A DNA stretch of 64,000 nucleotides, from NCBI GenBank assembly GCA_030765605.1, contig JAVCCG010000113.1, positions 16,966 through 80,965 of the forward strand, read 5' to 3'. Position 1 is the first letter of the stretch; every line of letters starts with the position of its first letter. The stretch is from Candidatus Alcyoniella australis. Lineage in GTDB: Bacteria > Lernaellota > Lernaellaia > JAVCCG01 > Alcyoniellaceae. The notes beneath the pieces were generated by a model, which was not told the origin of the DNA, did no database searches, and worked only from the letters and a program-made list of their open reading frames with translations. This document shows positions 35,220-46,564 of the stretch, one piece after another. Position numbers and translations under genes: made by a program.

Positions 35220-36934
35220 TATTCCTCCAGCTCGTTAATCGAGCCGATCATGCGCACTGCTCCGGCCTCGGCCAGGGCTGCGGCGATATCCGGAGAATCG
35301 ATCCCGGCGGGCAACACGCCGATCGGTCGGATGCCGCAGGCGCGGGCCGCGGCCACGTCGTCCACGCTGTCGCCCGCATAATCCCCGGCACAGCAGCCCA
35401 GCCGCTCCAGGGCCAGCACCAGCCCCGCGGGATCTGGCTTGGCCGGCGCGTCCTGGGCGCAGACCAACGCATCGAACAGCTCAAGCGCGTTGAAGCGTTC
35501 CAGAGTCCACAGCGCCTCGGCCCGCGGCCGGGCGGTTACCACGGCCAACGGCCGCTCGCGTCCCAGGCGCTCGAGCAGTCCCGCCTCGGGGAGCCAGCGC
35601 TCGCTTAGGCGCAGTCCGGGATTCTTTTGGGTTCCGATATACAGGCGCTGGAAATGCTCGGTAACCTGCTCCAGCGAAACCTCCGTGCCGCCATCGAGCA
35701 CGATTTGCCGGGTCAGCTCCCAATCGTTGGCCGCGCCGCCGCGCTGTTTGGCGGCCTGGATCTGCTCTTGGCTCACGGGCCGGCCCAGGAAGTGTTCGGC
35801 GGTTTGCGCAATGGCCGTACGGTAAGAGCGCGAGACGTCGACCAGTACACCGTCCATGTCCAGCAGCAGCGCCCGTCGCTCCAGGGTCTGCTCCAGAGCG
35901 CTGAGCAGGGTTCGCACCTGTTCGCTGTCGCCGATGGTGATCCGCAGTACTCCGGACAGCCCGAGGTCGGCACTACGGTCGCGCACCAGCACTCCGCGCT
36001 CAAACAGCGTGTCTTGGACCAGTTTGCTGCGCGCGCCGAAACGCGCCAGCACAAAGTTGGCCGCGCCCACGTGGACCTCGAGATCCATGGCGCGCAATCC
36101 GTCGACCAGCAGCGGCCGTGCGCGGTCAACCTGCGCAACGTACTGATCCACTGCCGACGAAGCGGCCAGGGCCGCACGGCCGGCGGCCACCGCCGCGGAG
36201 TTCACGCTGTAGGGGCTGGCCGCCTTGCGCAGAGCTGCGGCCGCCTCGATGTTGGAGACCAGGTATCCCAATCGCAGTCCGGCCATGCCGAACGCCTTGC
36301 TGAATGTGCGGCTGACCACCAGCCCGGGATAGCGCTCAATCAGCGGCAGCGCACTGCGGCCCGTGAACTCGAAATAGGCCTCGTCGACCAGCACCGCCGC
36401 ATCGTCGAACTCCAGGGCCCGCTGCAGGATGCGCTCCAGCGCGTCCTCAGGCACCAGCGTGCCCGTGGGGTTGTTCGGGTGGCAGACGATCACGCTGCCC
36501 AGTCCGGGCTGCATCGCCGCCAGCAGCTCTTGTGTGGGGAACTCGAAGTTCTCGCCGTAGGGAATTTGACGGACATCGACGCCGCACAGTTCGGCGTAGA
36601 ACGCGAACATCGCGTAGGTCGGCACGGGCAGCACCAGGCGAGATCCGGGCTCGACAAAGGTTTGCAGGAAAAGCTTGATCCCCTCGTCCGTGGCGTTGAC
36701 CACCACCACCTGCTGCGGATCCACACCCAGGTGCGCGGCCAACTCGCCCTCGATCATCCCGTACTCGGGATAGGTCGCCAGGTCCTCGGGGCCGAGCTTG
36801 GCCAGGGCGTCGTAAACCGCCGAGCTGGGGCCCAAAGTATTCTCGTTGAAGTCCAAGCGCAGCTTGCCGCCGCGGCCCGCTGTGGGCGGACGGTAGGGCC
36901 TCATCGCCTGGACGGCTTTACGGATGCGTGCCAT
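35219..36934 (-). CDS. hisC: HisC aminotransferase fused to a HAD phosphatase
   Basis: 571 residues. Residues 1 to about 352: histidinol-phosphate aminotransferase, PLP type I (DFNENTLGPSS, CHPNNPTGT, VDEAYFEF, PLP-binding Lys in SRTFSKAFGMAGLRLG). About 355-571: HAD-superfamily hydrolase with the nucleophile motif LLLDMDGVLVD, the Thr motif AVVTARPRAE and acidic motif YAGDSVDDVAAA. The fused phosphatase would logically take the product of HisC, L-histidinol phosphate, and so replace the missing HolPase. That role is inference from fusion and operon. First gene of the operon seen here. Confidence 0.9.
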   Translation of the reverse strand: MARIRKAVQAMRPYRPPTAGRGGKLRLDFNENTLGPSSAVYDALAKLGPEDLATYPEYGMIEGELAAHLGVDPQQVVVVNATDEGIKLFLQTFVEPGSRLVLPVPTYAMFAFYAELCGVDVRQIPYGENFEFPTQELLAAMQPGLGSVIVCHPNNPTGTLVPEDALERILQRALEFDDAAVLVDEAYFEFTGRSALPLIERYPGLVVSRTFSKAFGMAGLRLGYLVSNIEAAAALRKAASPYSVNSAAVAAGRAALAASSAVDQYVAQVDRARPLLVDGLRAMDLEVHVGAANFVLARFGARSKLVQDTLFERGVLVRDRSADLGLSGVLRITIGDSEQVRTLLSALEQTLERRALLLDMDGVLVDVSRSYRTAIAQTAEHFLGRPVSQEQIQAAKQRGGAANDWELTRQIVLDGGTEVSLEQVTEHFQRLYIGTQKNPGLRLSERWLPEAGLLERLGRERPLAVVTARPRAEALWTLERFNALELFDALVCAQDAPAKPDPAGLVLALERLGCCAGDYAGDSVDDVAAARACGIRPIGVLPAGIDSPDIAAALAEAGAVRMIGSINELEE

Positions 36935-36969
36935 TTTATCGAGTATCTAAACCAGGTCTCGAGCCTGCC

Positions 36970-38301
36970 CTAGCCCTGGGTGAGTCCGATGCGCTGCAGC
37001 GCGGCCTCGGCCACGTTGCCCAGGCTTACGTCTCCCAGGGGCTTGAGCAGTTCGGATATCGTTGCAGTGCGGATCTTCTCGAACACTTCAAGCAACTTGG
37101 TATTGAGCTCGTCGACGTTGCGCAGCACCACGAACTGATCGCAGTTGCTCGCCGTGGCCAGCAGCGAGTCCAGACCGGGCTCGACATTGCCCGCGACCAT
37201 GCCGATGAAACTGAACGAATCGAATTTGCCCAACTGGTCGACCAATCCCTCGATCTTGTCGCTGCTCAACGCGTCGCCGGACAGGTAGAACACAGCCAAC
37301 CTGCCGTCGAACGAGACGTAGAGCACCACATCGTTGTTTTCCATCTCCTGGATGCGGATCTGGCGTTGGTTGACGCCGACCTTCAGCAGGTAGTTGACCA
37401 GGAAAATACGGAAGACCCAGGTTGAGTCGAATTTGACGCTGTTCTCCGCGTCGAACAACACCAGCCGCCGGGTGTCCTCGGCGCTTAGCTGCTCGCCGCA
37501 ACTGCACTTGACTCCGGCCGCGGCCAGCTGTTCCAGGGCCGCGCGGTTCTGCACGCGGATCGTGGGCTGTCCGGTCTTGCGGCAGAACACGGCCAACTCC
37601 TCGTTGATCAGGCCAACCTCGTTGAGCTTGTCGATGTAATACTCCATCTCCTCGGCGTTGCTCTGGTTGGCCAGGAAGTCGTCGACCACCAACCCCGAGG
37701 GATTGCCCTGAAGCTTAACCAGGATGTCCTGCACCTGGGAGTCGCGCAGCACGTTGGCGACCTCGAGGTCGTCTTCGCTCGGCGGCTCGATGTCGGCCTG
37801 GCCCATGCTCGCGATCTCCTTGAGCCCGGCGTGCAGTACGTCCTCGAACGTACCGCTCTTGATCTGCTTTTCGATCGCCTCGCAGAAATTTTCGAAGCGC
37901 GCGCCGGTCTCCTCGCCGAACAGCGCGATCTCGCCCACCTCGAGATCGAGGGAGTAGTCGGGCACGTCGGCGAAGCCCGGCTCCTCGAACACGGCGTCCT
38001 CGCTGATCGTCTTATCCTTGTTCTCGACCGGCTCCACAGCCTTGACGATCAGGTACAGCGCGCCCTTGTCGCTGATCTTGAACAGATCGCCGTCAACAAA
38101 GCCGTGCGCCTGCACGCGGGGAATGAACAGTTCGGCGCCCTTCTTGGTCGTCAGGTCGATGTTAAGCTGCTGCGCGAGGCTGGTGCGCGCATGATAGACC
38201 GCACCATCGAACCCGGCCTTGGCCAACGAGGGCCAAAGCTTGGCCAGAAATCCCTCGTCGCTGTTGAAGGTAAGCTGCCGACATCGGATGTTGACTAGCA
38301 T
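36970..38301 (-). CDS. Uncharacterised 443-residue cytoplasmic protein
   Basis: No family recognised. No signal peptide or membrane segment. An N-terminal basic/hydrophobic region, an acidic middle (about 105-200), a helical part with LANQSNAEEMEYYIDKLNEVGLI (winged-helix-like; about 215-240), a single CSCG knuckle near 280, and a C-terminal half with alternating strands and helices. It stands 35 bases upstream of hisC on the same strand and might be co-transcribed with it. It could be a regulatory or scaffold protein; nothing shows which. Confidence 0.5.
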   Translation of the reverse strand: MLVNIRCRQLTFNSDEGFLAKLWPSLAKAGFDGAVYHARTSLAQQLNIDLTTKKGAELFIPRVQAHGFVDGDLFKISDKGALYLIVKAVEPVENKDKTISEDAVFEEPGFADVPDYSLDLEVGEIALFGEETGARFENFCEAIEKQIKSGTFEDVLHAGLKEIASMGQADIEPPSEDDLEVANVLRDSQVQDILVKLQGNPSGLVVDDFLANQSNAEEMEYYIDKLNEVGLINEELAVFCRKTGQPTIRVQNRAALEQLAAAGVKCSCGEQLSAEDTRRLVLFDAENSVKFDSTWVFRIFLVNYLLKVGVNQRQIRIQEMENNDVVLYVSFDGRLAVFYLSGDALSSDKIEGLVDQLGKFDSFSFIGMVAGNVEPGLDSLLATASNCDQFVVLRNVDELNTKLLEVFEKIRTATISELLKPLGDVSLGNVAEAALQRIGLTQG

Positions 38302-38423
38302 GATCGACTCCCCCCAACGCCCCGAGGTTAAATCCGGGCCCGACCTCAGGCGGTGTCATCGAAACGCCCGGTTAATAAAACGATTTTTATTGCAGCACCA
38401 ATCGGCGCCCAGTGTCAAGCAGA

Positions 38424-39317
38424 CTATTGTGCGTCTGATGCCTCAACTGGTTCTGTTGCCGGCTCCGCGGCTGGTTCCGCAGTGACGACCTCAACAGCGT
38501 ACTTGGTCTTGAGCTGCTCTGTGCGCTCCATGTAGCGCTTCTGTTCCGCCCAGCTCTTGGCATGGGGCTCGATCTGATCCTTGACCTGCTCCAACGGACG
38601 CTCGGAGGGCGGAGTGGTGGCGACCACCTTGATGATGTACCAGCCGAACTGCGTTTTCGCCGGCTTGGAAATCTGTCCCGCGTCGGTGCTGAACACGACC
38701 TCGTCAAGCTCCTTGACCAGGTCGCCCTTCTCGACGCTTCCCATGGATCCGCCTTCCTGGGCCGTGGGGGAGTTGCTCATCTCGCGGGCCACAGTGCCGA
38801 ACTCATCGCCGTTGTTCAGCCGCTGGAAGGCTTTGTTGATCGAGGCCTCGTCGGCAGTGCCGATGACTTGCACCTCGCGCTGCTCGCCTACGCGGAATTT
38901 ATCGATGTTCTCCTGGTAAAAGGCCTCGAGCATCTCGGGAGTGACCTCGTCGAGCTCGATCTCTTTCTTGATCCAGTAGTTGTAGAGCACCTGCCTGCGG
39001 CCGTCCTCGATCATCTGCGCCAGTTCCGGATCGCTGAGCCAGCCGTTGGCCTCGGCCTCTTTGGCTGCCATGTCGCGCATAACCAGCATCTCGAGCAGCT
39101 CGCCCTGGCGTTCCGGGTTGCTCTCGAGGCCGCGACGCACCTGGTCGGGCAGGGTATCCAGCGTGCGCTGCATGTCCGACTCGTACACCGCGCCGCCGGA
39201 ATAGTTTACGAGAACCGCGCCGCTGTGCTCGACAACGGGCTGTGGCTGTTCGCAGCCGGCCATGGCGGCCAACAGCGCGACGGCGGCGATTACCACAATC
39301 GATTTTATCGAATGCAT
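38424..39317 (-). CDS. PpiC-type peptidyl-prolyl isomerase lipoprotein
   Basis: 297 residues. Signal peptide with lipobox MAGCEQ (Cys 22), an N-terminal SurA/PrsA-like helical chaperone part (about 30-140), a parvulin domain (about 145-240; EGGSMGSVEKGDLV, FGWYIIKV) and an Ala/Glu/Pro-rich tail. Such lipoproteins assist folding of exported proteins in the periplasm. PrsA- or SurA-like; which one is not clear. Stands alone on the minus strand between the 443-residue gene and the subtilase terminator. Confidence 0.85.
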   Translation of the reverse strand: MHSIKSIVVIAAVALLAAMAGCEQPQPVVEHSGAVLVNYSGGAVYESDMQRTLDTLPDQVRRGLESNPERQGELLEMLVMRDMAAKEAEANGWLSDPELAQMIEDGRRQVLYNYWIKKEIELDEVTPEMLEAFYQENIDKFRVGEQREVQVIGTADEASINKAFQRLNNGDEFGTVAREMSNSPTAQEGGSMGSVEKGDLVKELDEVVFSTDAGQISKPAKTQFGWYIIKVVATTPPSERPLEQVKDQIEPHAKSWAEQKRYMERTEQLKTKYAVEVVTAEPAAEPATEPVEASDAQ

Positions 39318-39419
39318 TGCTTGCTCCTTAATGTAAATCCGAAGAAAAGGGCTATACCTTATACGCTTTGCCCGATCATGAAAACAGGGCAGAGCTAAAT
39401 ATAGCGGTACGAATATAAA

Positions 39420-39449
39420 GATCGGCCCGCCCTGACGGACGGGCCGATC
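39420..39449 (-). terminator. Terminator after the subtilase gene
   Basis: Perfect 10-bp inverted repeat with a 10-base loop; on the minus strand it is followed by a T/A-rich run (CTTTATATTC). Confidence 0.7.
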
Positions 39450-39467
39450 GATGCGTTTTAGTTCAGT

Positions 39468-41663
39468 CTATTTTCCGCAGCAGCTCGATGCGTCGTCGTC
39501 GTCATCGTCGTCGTCGGCTGCATCGTCGTCATCGTCGTCATCGTCATCATCATCGTCGTCATCGTCGCCGCAGCCCTCGTCGACCTCGCCGTCGCAGTCG
39601 TTGTCAATCTCGTCGCAAAGCTCTTCGGCGCCGGGGTAGACAGTGTCGTCGTTGTCGTCGCAGTCCTCGCCGTCGCAATACTCGGCCTCAAAGCCGTCTC
39701 CGTCCGCGTCGCAACCCAGCAGGCCGATGCCCGGGCCGGCCAGGCTGAAGTCCTGCGGGCCCTCGGGAACGGTCGTGCCGGTGACGGTCAGGATATAGAC
39801 CCCCTCGGGCGGGTCTTGCAGGTAGAGCTGCTCGACATTGTTGATGGTGTCCGTGCCAAAGGTTCCAACGTCGTCGGGATTCGAGGGATTGAGCAGCCAC
39901 GGGTAGAGGATGAACCCTCCCGGGCCCTCGATCGTCAGGTCGAGATCGTTGACCAGGTTGGGCGTGGTGTTCGGCGTGCCCGGCGCATCGTCCCAGGCCA
40001 AGCTGAAGCGGATGGTCTCAACGTCGCCGATCTCCACCGGATAGCGCTTGACCGCGCCGGTCTCGACGCTGTCCTCGACATAGGTTCCCGCGGTGGTCAT
40101 CGCGACCGCGGGCACAGCCTGGATCAGGCCCCAGCCGTACTTGTAGTCCGGGCCGGTGTTGCCCAGGTCCTCGGCGGTGTTGACCAAAATCGCCTTGATC
40201 GTCGAGGGCCACATTGCGCCCTTGCTCGGGAAGGTCTCGGTATAGGCCTGAATCATCAGCGCCACCAGGCCGGTGGTCGTGGGCGCGGCCATGCTCGTGC
40301 CGCACATCCCGGTGTAGCCGCTGGAGGGGTAGGTGCTGGTGACTTTATTGTCGCCCGACGCCTGGCAGCCCGGGGCGACCACGTCGGGTCGCAGGCGGCC
40401 GTCGTCCACCGGGCCCCAGCTGCTGAAGTTGGTCATGGTCTTGTTGTCGGAGTTGATCGCGCCGACCACGATGGCGTTCTTGTTGACCGCCGGCGGCGGC
40501 ACGCTCTCGTAGGTCGTGGAGCAACGGTAGCCGCTGCGCTCGTTGCCCGCGGCCCAGACGATCGGGAATTTCGAGCCCAGTGAACCGCCGACGATCGCGT
40601 CGATCAGCGCCGCAGAGCTCTCGTAATCGCCTTCCCAGGCGCAGTCGTAACCGTTGAAGGTGACGTTGGAGCCGATCGAGTTGTTGCTCACCTCGACGCC
40701 CTGGTTGTTGATCGCCTCGTCGTACGAGCTCTCGGTGTCGGCCGGGTTGTTGTAGAAGATCGGTGCGGTCCAGTCGAACTCCAGGCTGAAATAGGTCACG
40801 TCCGGGGCCATGCCCTTGTACGTGGCGTTACCCGTGCCGTTGCCGCCGATGGTGCCGGCCACGTGCGTCGGATGTCCCTGAGAGCCGCTGGTGGCCTCGC
40901 CCTCGGTGACGCGTCCGGCCAGGTCCGGATGGTTACCGTAGACCGTGTCGCCGTCGAACACGAACACGTGCACGCCGTCGCCCGTGAAGCCGTAGGGCGC
41001 GGCCCAGACGTCCTCGGCGCCGATGCAGGCGCGGTTGGAATCGTTGAGCTCGGTGAAGCCCGGCGATACCTGCTCGACCCACTGCACCTCGTCCACGTCG
41101 GCGATCAGCCACAGCATCTGCGTGGAAAGCGCCGCGGTCCAAAGATTGAGCGAATGGGTGTAGGCGATCGGCTCGGCGCCCAGCTCGAGCAGCAGCTCGC
41201 GGCCGCGCTGGGCCGGGACGTCGGCAAAGAAGCTGACGTGGACCCACAGCTGGTCCGCGCTCTCCATGGCGAAACGCTCGAACGTGCCCTGGGCCAGGCG
41301 CGGGGCAAGCTTGTCCTCGGCCGACAGCGGGCCAATCCAGCGCAGCTCGGGGAACGTCTCGGCGCTGATCTGCAGATCGGTACGGATCGCCGCGAAATAA
41401 GCGTTGCCCGAGGCGTAGTCCAGCAGCTCAATGCCGCGCTGGGCCAGCGCGTTGCGTATTGCAAGACTCGGGATCTGGTTGAGCTGCACCAAGGCGTGCA
41501 CTGCGCCGCCCTTATGCAGGGTGCGGCCCAGACTCAAATCGAATCCGGGGGCGGGAGTGAACGAACCGCTGCGCAGCTCAATGCTGTATTTGCCCTGGTC
41601 TGCAATCGCGGGCAGGGCCAGCGCCAGCACCAGTGCGATCACCAGCAGTGGATTGCGAAACAT
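39468..41663 (-). CDS. Secreted subtilase (S8) with acidic Cys-ending tail
   Basis: 731 residues; ATG 41663 chosen because AGGAGG lies just upstream and a signal peptide (MFRNPLLVIALVLALALPA) follows. Inhibitor-like N-terminal region, then a catalytic domain with Asp in VFDGDTVYGNHPDL, His in GHPTHVAG (Pro replaces the usual Gly before Thr) and Ser in GTSMAAP. A jelly-roll-like P-domain region follows, then a MopE-type Cys/Asp segment (CDGEDCDDND, PGAEELCDEIDNDCDG) and a tail of Asp runs ending SSCCGK. The catalytic Asp and His surroundings depart from the family consensus, but the triad is present. The tail may be a surface-anchoring signal. Confidence 0.88.
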   Translation of the reverse strand: MFRNPLLVIALVLALALPAIADQGKYSIELRSGSFTPAPGFDLSLGRTLHKGGAVHALVQLNQIPSLAIRNALAQRGIELLDYASGNAYFAAIRTDLQISAETFPELRWIGPLSAEDKLAPRLAQGTFERFAMESADQLWVHVSFFADVPAQRGRELLLELGAEPIAYTHSLNLWTAALSTQMLWLIADVDEVQWVEQVSPGFTELNDSNRACIGAEDVWAAPYGFTGDGVHVFVFDGDTVYGNHPDLAGRVTEGEATSGSQGHPTHVAGTIGGNGTGNATYKGMAPDVTYFSLEFDWTAPIFYNNPADTESSYDEAINNQGVEVSNNSIGSNVTFNGYDCAWEGDYESSAALIDAIVGGSLGSKFPIVWAAGNERSGYRCSTTYESVPPPAVNKNAIVVGAINSDNKTMTNFSSWGPVDDGRLRPDVVAPGCQASGDNKVTSTYPSSGYTGMCGTSMAAPTTTGLVALMIQAYTETFPSKGAMWPSTIKAILVNTAEDLGNTGPDYKYGWGLIQAVPAVAMTTAGTYVEDSVETGAVKRYPVEIGDVETIRFSLAWDDAPGTPNTTPNLVNDLDLTIEGPGGFILYPWLLNPSNPDDVGTFGTDTINNVEQLYLQDPPEGVYILTVTGTTVPEGPQDFSLAGPGIGLLGCDADGDGFEAEYCDGEDCDDNDDTVYPGAEELCDEIDNDCDGEVDEGCGDDDDDDDDDDDDDDDAADDDDDDDDASSCCGK
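39490..39567 (-). repeat. GAY trinucleotide tract encoding the Asp run of the subtilase tail
   Basis: Near-uninterrupted (GAC/GAT)n on the coding strand, one Ala pair within it. Similar shorter tracts occur at 17807-17862, 18210-18300, 50421-50468 and 59000-59035. Confidence 0.85.
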
Positions 41664-41804
41664 TTTATTCCTCCTGGAATCTGGTTTGCGTACCTTGAGC
41701 AGATAGTAGACGTCAAACGACGCGTAAACGCTATGAGTTGCGCCGCGCGCTGTCAATAAATCTCGGGCTACAGTCTACACCTGCGGCATCCACCGCAAGA
41801 AAAA

Positions 41805-41828
41805 GGCCCCCTCCGCAAGGAGGGGGCC
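41805..41828 (-). terminator. Terminator after hppA
   Basis: Perfect 10-bp GC-rich stem with a GCAA tetraloop (seen as TTGC on the minus strand), followed on the minus strand by TTTTT. It also separates the hppA operon from the subtilase gene. Confidence 0.9.
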
Positions 41829-41856
41829 ATAATTAACTCTGGCTATGCGCTGTAAA

Positions 41857-43982
<2,126 letters not shown>

Positions 43983-43986
<4 letters not shown>

Positions 43987-44600
43987 TGCTGAGCTCCTTG
44001 GTCGAATGTCTCCGGATCATTTGCCACGGTCCCCCCTTGGGACCGGTTGTATACATTCATCGCCGCGTTCAATCCCTTGTCCAGGGTCGTGAGCAGCGCC
44101 TCGGCAGCGCGCTCCGCGGCCGTTTCGATCAGCTCGAGCTGGTCGGCCCCGGGGCGTTGCAGCACGTAGTCGGCCGGATCGATCGACCCTTGGGGACGAC
44201 CGATGCCGATGCGCACACGGACGAAGCCGTCCGCTCCCAGATCTCCGACAATCGAATTCAGACCTTTGTGTCCGCCGCTGCCGCCGCCGAGCTTGAGCCG
44301 CACCGCGCCGGTCGGCAGGTCGAGGTCATCGTGAATCACGAACAGCTCTGAAGGGTCGAGGTTGTAAAACCCCACGGCCGCGGCGGCGCTGCGGCCAGAG
44401 AGGTTCATGTATGTGCGCGGTTTAAGCAAAATCAACTTCTCTTTACCGTGGTGCGCTTCAGCGCAGCGCGCGTTGAAACGAACCCTTGAAAACTCTACTC
44501 CAAGCTTCCCGGCCAGGGCGTTGAGCGCGAGAAATCCCGCGTTATGTCGCGTCCCGGCATATTTCTCACCGGGATTGCCCAGGCCGCAGATGATCTTCAT
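43983..44600 (-). CDS. pth: Peptidyl-tRNA hydrolase
   Basis: 205 residues from ATG 44600, where the family motif [11 protein letters not shown] begins; a longer frame upstream lies opposite rplY and is not coding. Recycles peptidyl-tRNA released from stalled ribosomes. Catalytic His in RHNAGF, Asn in TYMNLSG, Asp in IHDDLDL and the [12 protein letters not shown] region are intact. Follows rplY by 19 bases and overlaps hppA by 4. Confidence 0.96.
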
Positions 44601-44619
44601 CAGATAGGCGCCAGCCGGA

Positions 44620-45306
44620 TCAGGATTCCTCTTTCTTGGGCTCCTCTTTGGATTTGGACTCGGTCGCCTCGGCAGGCTTTTCGCCCTCCGCGGCCTCCGC
44701 GCCCTCGGCGCCCTCTTCGCCCTCAGCGGCCTCGGCCACGGCGCGTACCACGACCACCGACGCGAGAACCGGATTGCTGTCCTCGGCCGACGTTGCGCCC
44801 TGGGGCAGCTCGATGTCTTCCAAGTGGATCGAGTCGCCGATATCGAGACTTGAGATGTCGACTTCGATCTGCTCCGGAATATTGGCCGGCAGACACTCGA
44901 CACGGATCGTCCGTACCCCCATCTGCAACACGCCGCCGGTCTCCAGGCCCATGGCCTTACCGTTAAGCTGCACGGGGATCTCGATCTGGATCTTCTCGTC
45001 CATCCGGATCTCCATCAGGTCGATGTGCAGCAACCGATGGGTCAGCGGATGGACCTGCATGTCTTTAACGATTACGGTCTTGCCGTCCAGCTCTTTGTCC
45101 TTCTCGATCACAAGCTTGAGTAGGGCACGCTGTCCGCCGCCGCGCAGCAGATCGATGAACTGCTTGCTATCGATCGCCAGCGGGGACGCCTTTTTCAACT
45201 TGCTGCCATATATCACCGCCGGTACGTGCCCGGTGTTGCGCAGCTTCCTGGCAGCGCCCTTGCCCGCGGCCTCGCGCCTAGTGGCGTTGAGTATCCGATC
45301 GTTCAT
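44620..45306 (-). CDS. rplY: Ribosomal protein bL25, long (Ctc) form
   Basis: 228 residues from ATG 45306 with a GGAGG about 11 bases upstream. N-terminal 5S-rRNA-binding L25 domain (NATRREAAGKGAARKLR, VPAVIYG) and C-terminal TL5/Ctc beta domain, ending in an acidic Ala/Glu-rich tail of about 45 residues that is unusually long. Ctc forms are linked to stress in Bacillus. Between prs and pth as in many deltaproteobacteria. Confidence 0.93.
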   Translation of the reverse strand: MNDRILNATRREAAGKGAARKLRNTGHVPAVIYGSKLKKASPLAIDSKQFIDLLRGGGQRALLKLVIEKDKELDGKTVIVKDMQVHPLTHRLLHIDLMEIRMDEKIQIEIPVQLNGKAMGLETGGVLQMGVRTIRVECLPANIPEQIEVDISSLDIGDSIHLEDIELPQGATSAEDSNPVLASVVVVRAVAEAAEGEEGAEGAEAAEGEKPAEATESKSKEEPKKEES

Positions 45307-45357
45307 TTTTTCTCTGTCCTCCAAATCGTCACTGGCGGGCCGTTTTGGCCGCACAGA

Positions 45358-46323
45358 TTAATTGATAGCTTCGACTCCCTCGAACAGGATGCTGACCGAT
45401 TCCCCGTTGTGAATGTGATCGATGGCTTTGGCGAACAGTCCGGCCACGCTGAGCACATCGATCTTCTTTAGCTGCTTAGACTCGCGCAGTAGGGGAATCG
45501 TATCGGTCGCGTAAAGCTTTTGCATCGGTGAGGCCTTGATCCGCGCCGCGGCCTTGCCCGAGAGTACGGGGTGAGTGGCAAAGGCGTAGATCTCCTTGGC
45601 CCCCTCGCGCTTGAGCGCCTGGGCCGCGGTGCACAGCGTGCCTGCGCTGTCGGCAATGTCGTCGATCAGGATACAAATGCGGCCCTTGACCTGGCCGACG
45701 ATGTTCATCACCTCGCTCGATCCCGGGCCATCGCGGCGCTTGTCGATGATCGCCAGGTCGCCGCCGTGGCTGAAGCGTTGCGCAACATAGCGCGCGCGCT
45801 TGACGCCTCCGGCGTCCGGGCTGACCGCGACGATCGGCTCGTTGATCCGCTCCCCGATCATATTGAGAAAGACTGTCGAGGCGTAGAGGTTGTCTACCGG
45901 CAGGTTGAAGAAACCCTGGATCTGACCGGCGTGCAAATCGCAGGTCAGCACGCGATTGGCCCCGGCTGCGGTGATCAGGTCGGCCACCAGCTTGGCCGTG
46001 ATCGGTGCGCGCGAGGCGACCTTGCGATCCTGGCGCGCGTAGCCGAAGTACGGGATGACCGCGGTAATCCGCGAAGCGCTGGCGCGCTTGAGCGCGTCGA
46101 TCATGATCAGCAGTTCCATCAGCGTCTTGTTGGCCGGCCGGCAGGTCGACTGGATTACGAACGTGTCGTTGCCGCGCACGCTCTCGTCGATCACCACTTC
46201 GGTCTCGCTATCGGGGAACGGTCGGACCATAGCCTTGCCCAGCTTGATTCCCAGATGTTCGCAGATTGATTTCGCCAACGGTCTGTTGGCAGTGCCGGTA
46301 AAAACCTGGAGTTCCATTGACAC
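45358..46323 (-). CDS. prs: Ribose-phosphate pyrophosphokinase
   Basis: 321 residues, class I. Makes PRPP from ribose 5-phosphate and ATP, feeding purine, pyrimidine, NAD and histidine synthesis, including the his operon above. Motifs: FPDSETEVVIDESVRG, the flexible loop YFGYARQDRK, DLHAGQIQGFF and the PRPP-binding loop LIDDIADSAGT. Full length; no anomalies. Confidence 0.97.
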   Translation of the reverse strand: MSMELQVFTGTANRPLAKSICEHLGIKLGKAMVRPFPDSETEVVIDESVRGNDTFVIQSTCRPANKTLMELLIMIDALKRASASRITAVIPYFGYARQDRKVASRAPITAKLVADLITAAGANRVLTCDLHAGQIQGFFNLPVDNLYASTVFLNMIGERINEPIVAVSPDAGGVKRARYVAQRFSHGGDLAIIDKRRDGPGSSEVMNIVGQVKGRICILIDDIADSAGTLCTAAQALKREGAKEIYAFATHPVLSGKAAARIKASPMQKLYATDTIPLLRESKQLKKIDVLSVAGLFAKAIDHIHNGESVSILFEGVEAIN

Positions 46324-46462
46324 CCTGAATCCCCCATAGCCTGATCGTCAAACCGTTACGCCCCACCCGAACGGGTACGGCGTCGGCTGTTTACCGACCT
46401 GACTTTCCTTCATATATCAACCACGGACCGAATCGGCCCGGGCAAACAAATCCGTCGAATTC

Positions 46463-46536
46463 TGGCTGGGGTGGGAGGATTCGAACCTCCGAAGCCGGAA
46501 CCAAAGTCCGGTGACATACCACTTGTCGACACCCCA
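46463..46536 (-). tRNA. tRNA-Gln (TTG)
   Basis: 74 bases including encoded CCA. Acceptor TGGGGT, anticodon loop with TTG, T-loop GGTTCGAATCC. Placed between spoVG/ispE and prs, an order seen in many deltaproteobacteria. Confidence 0.95.
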
Positions 46537-46564
46537 GCTATCGGCCTGCGGCGTCCCTTGTGGG

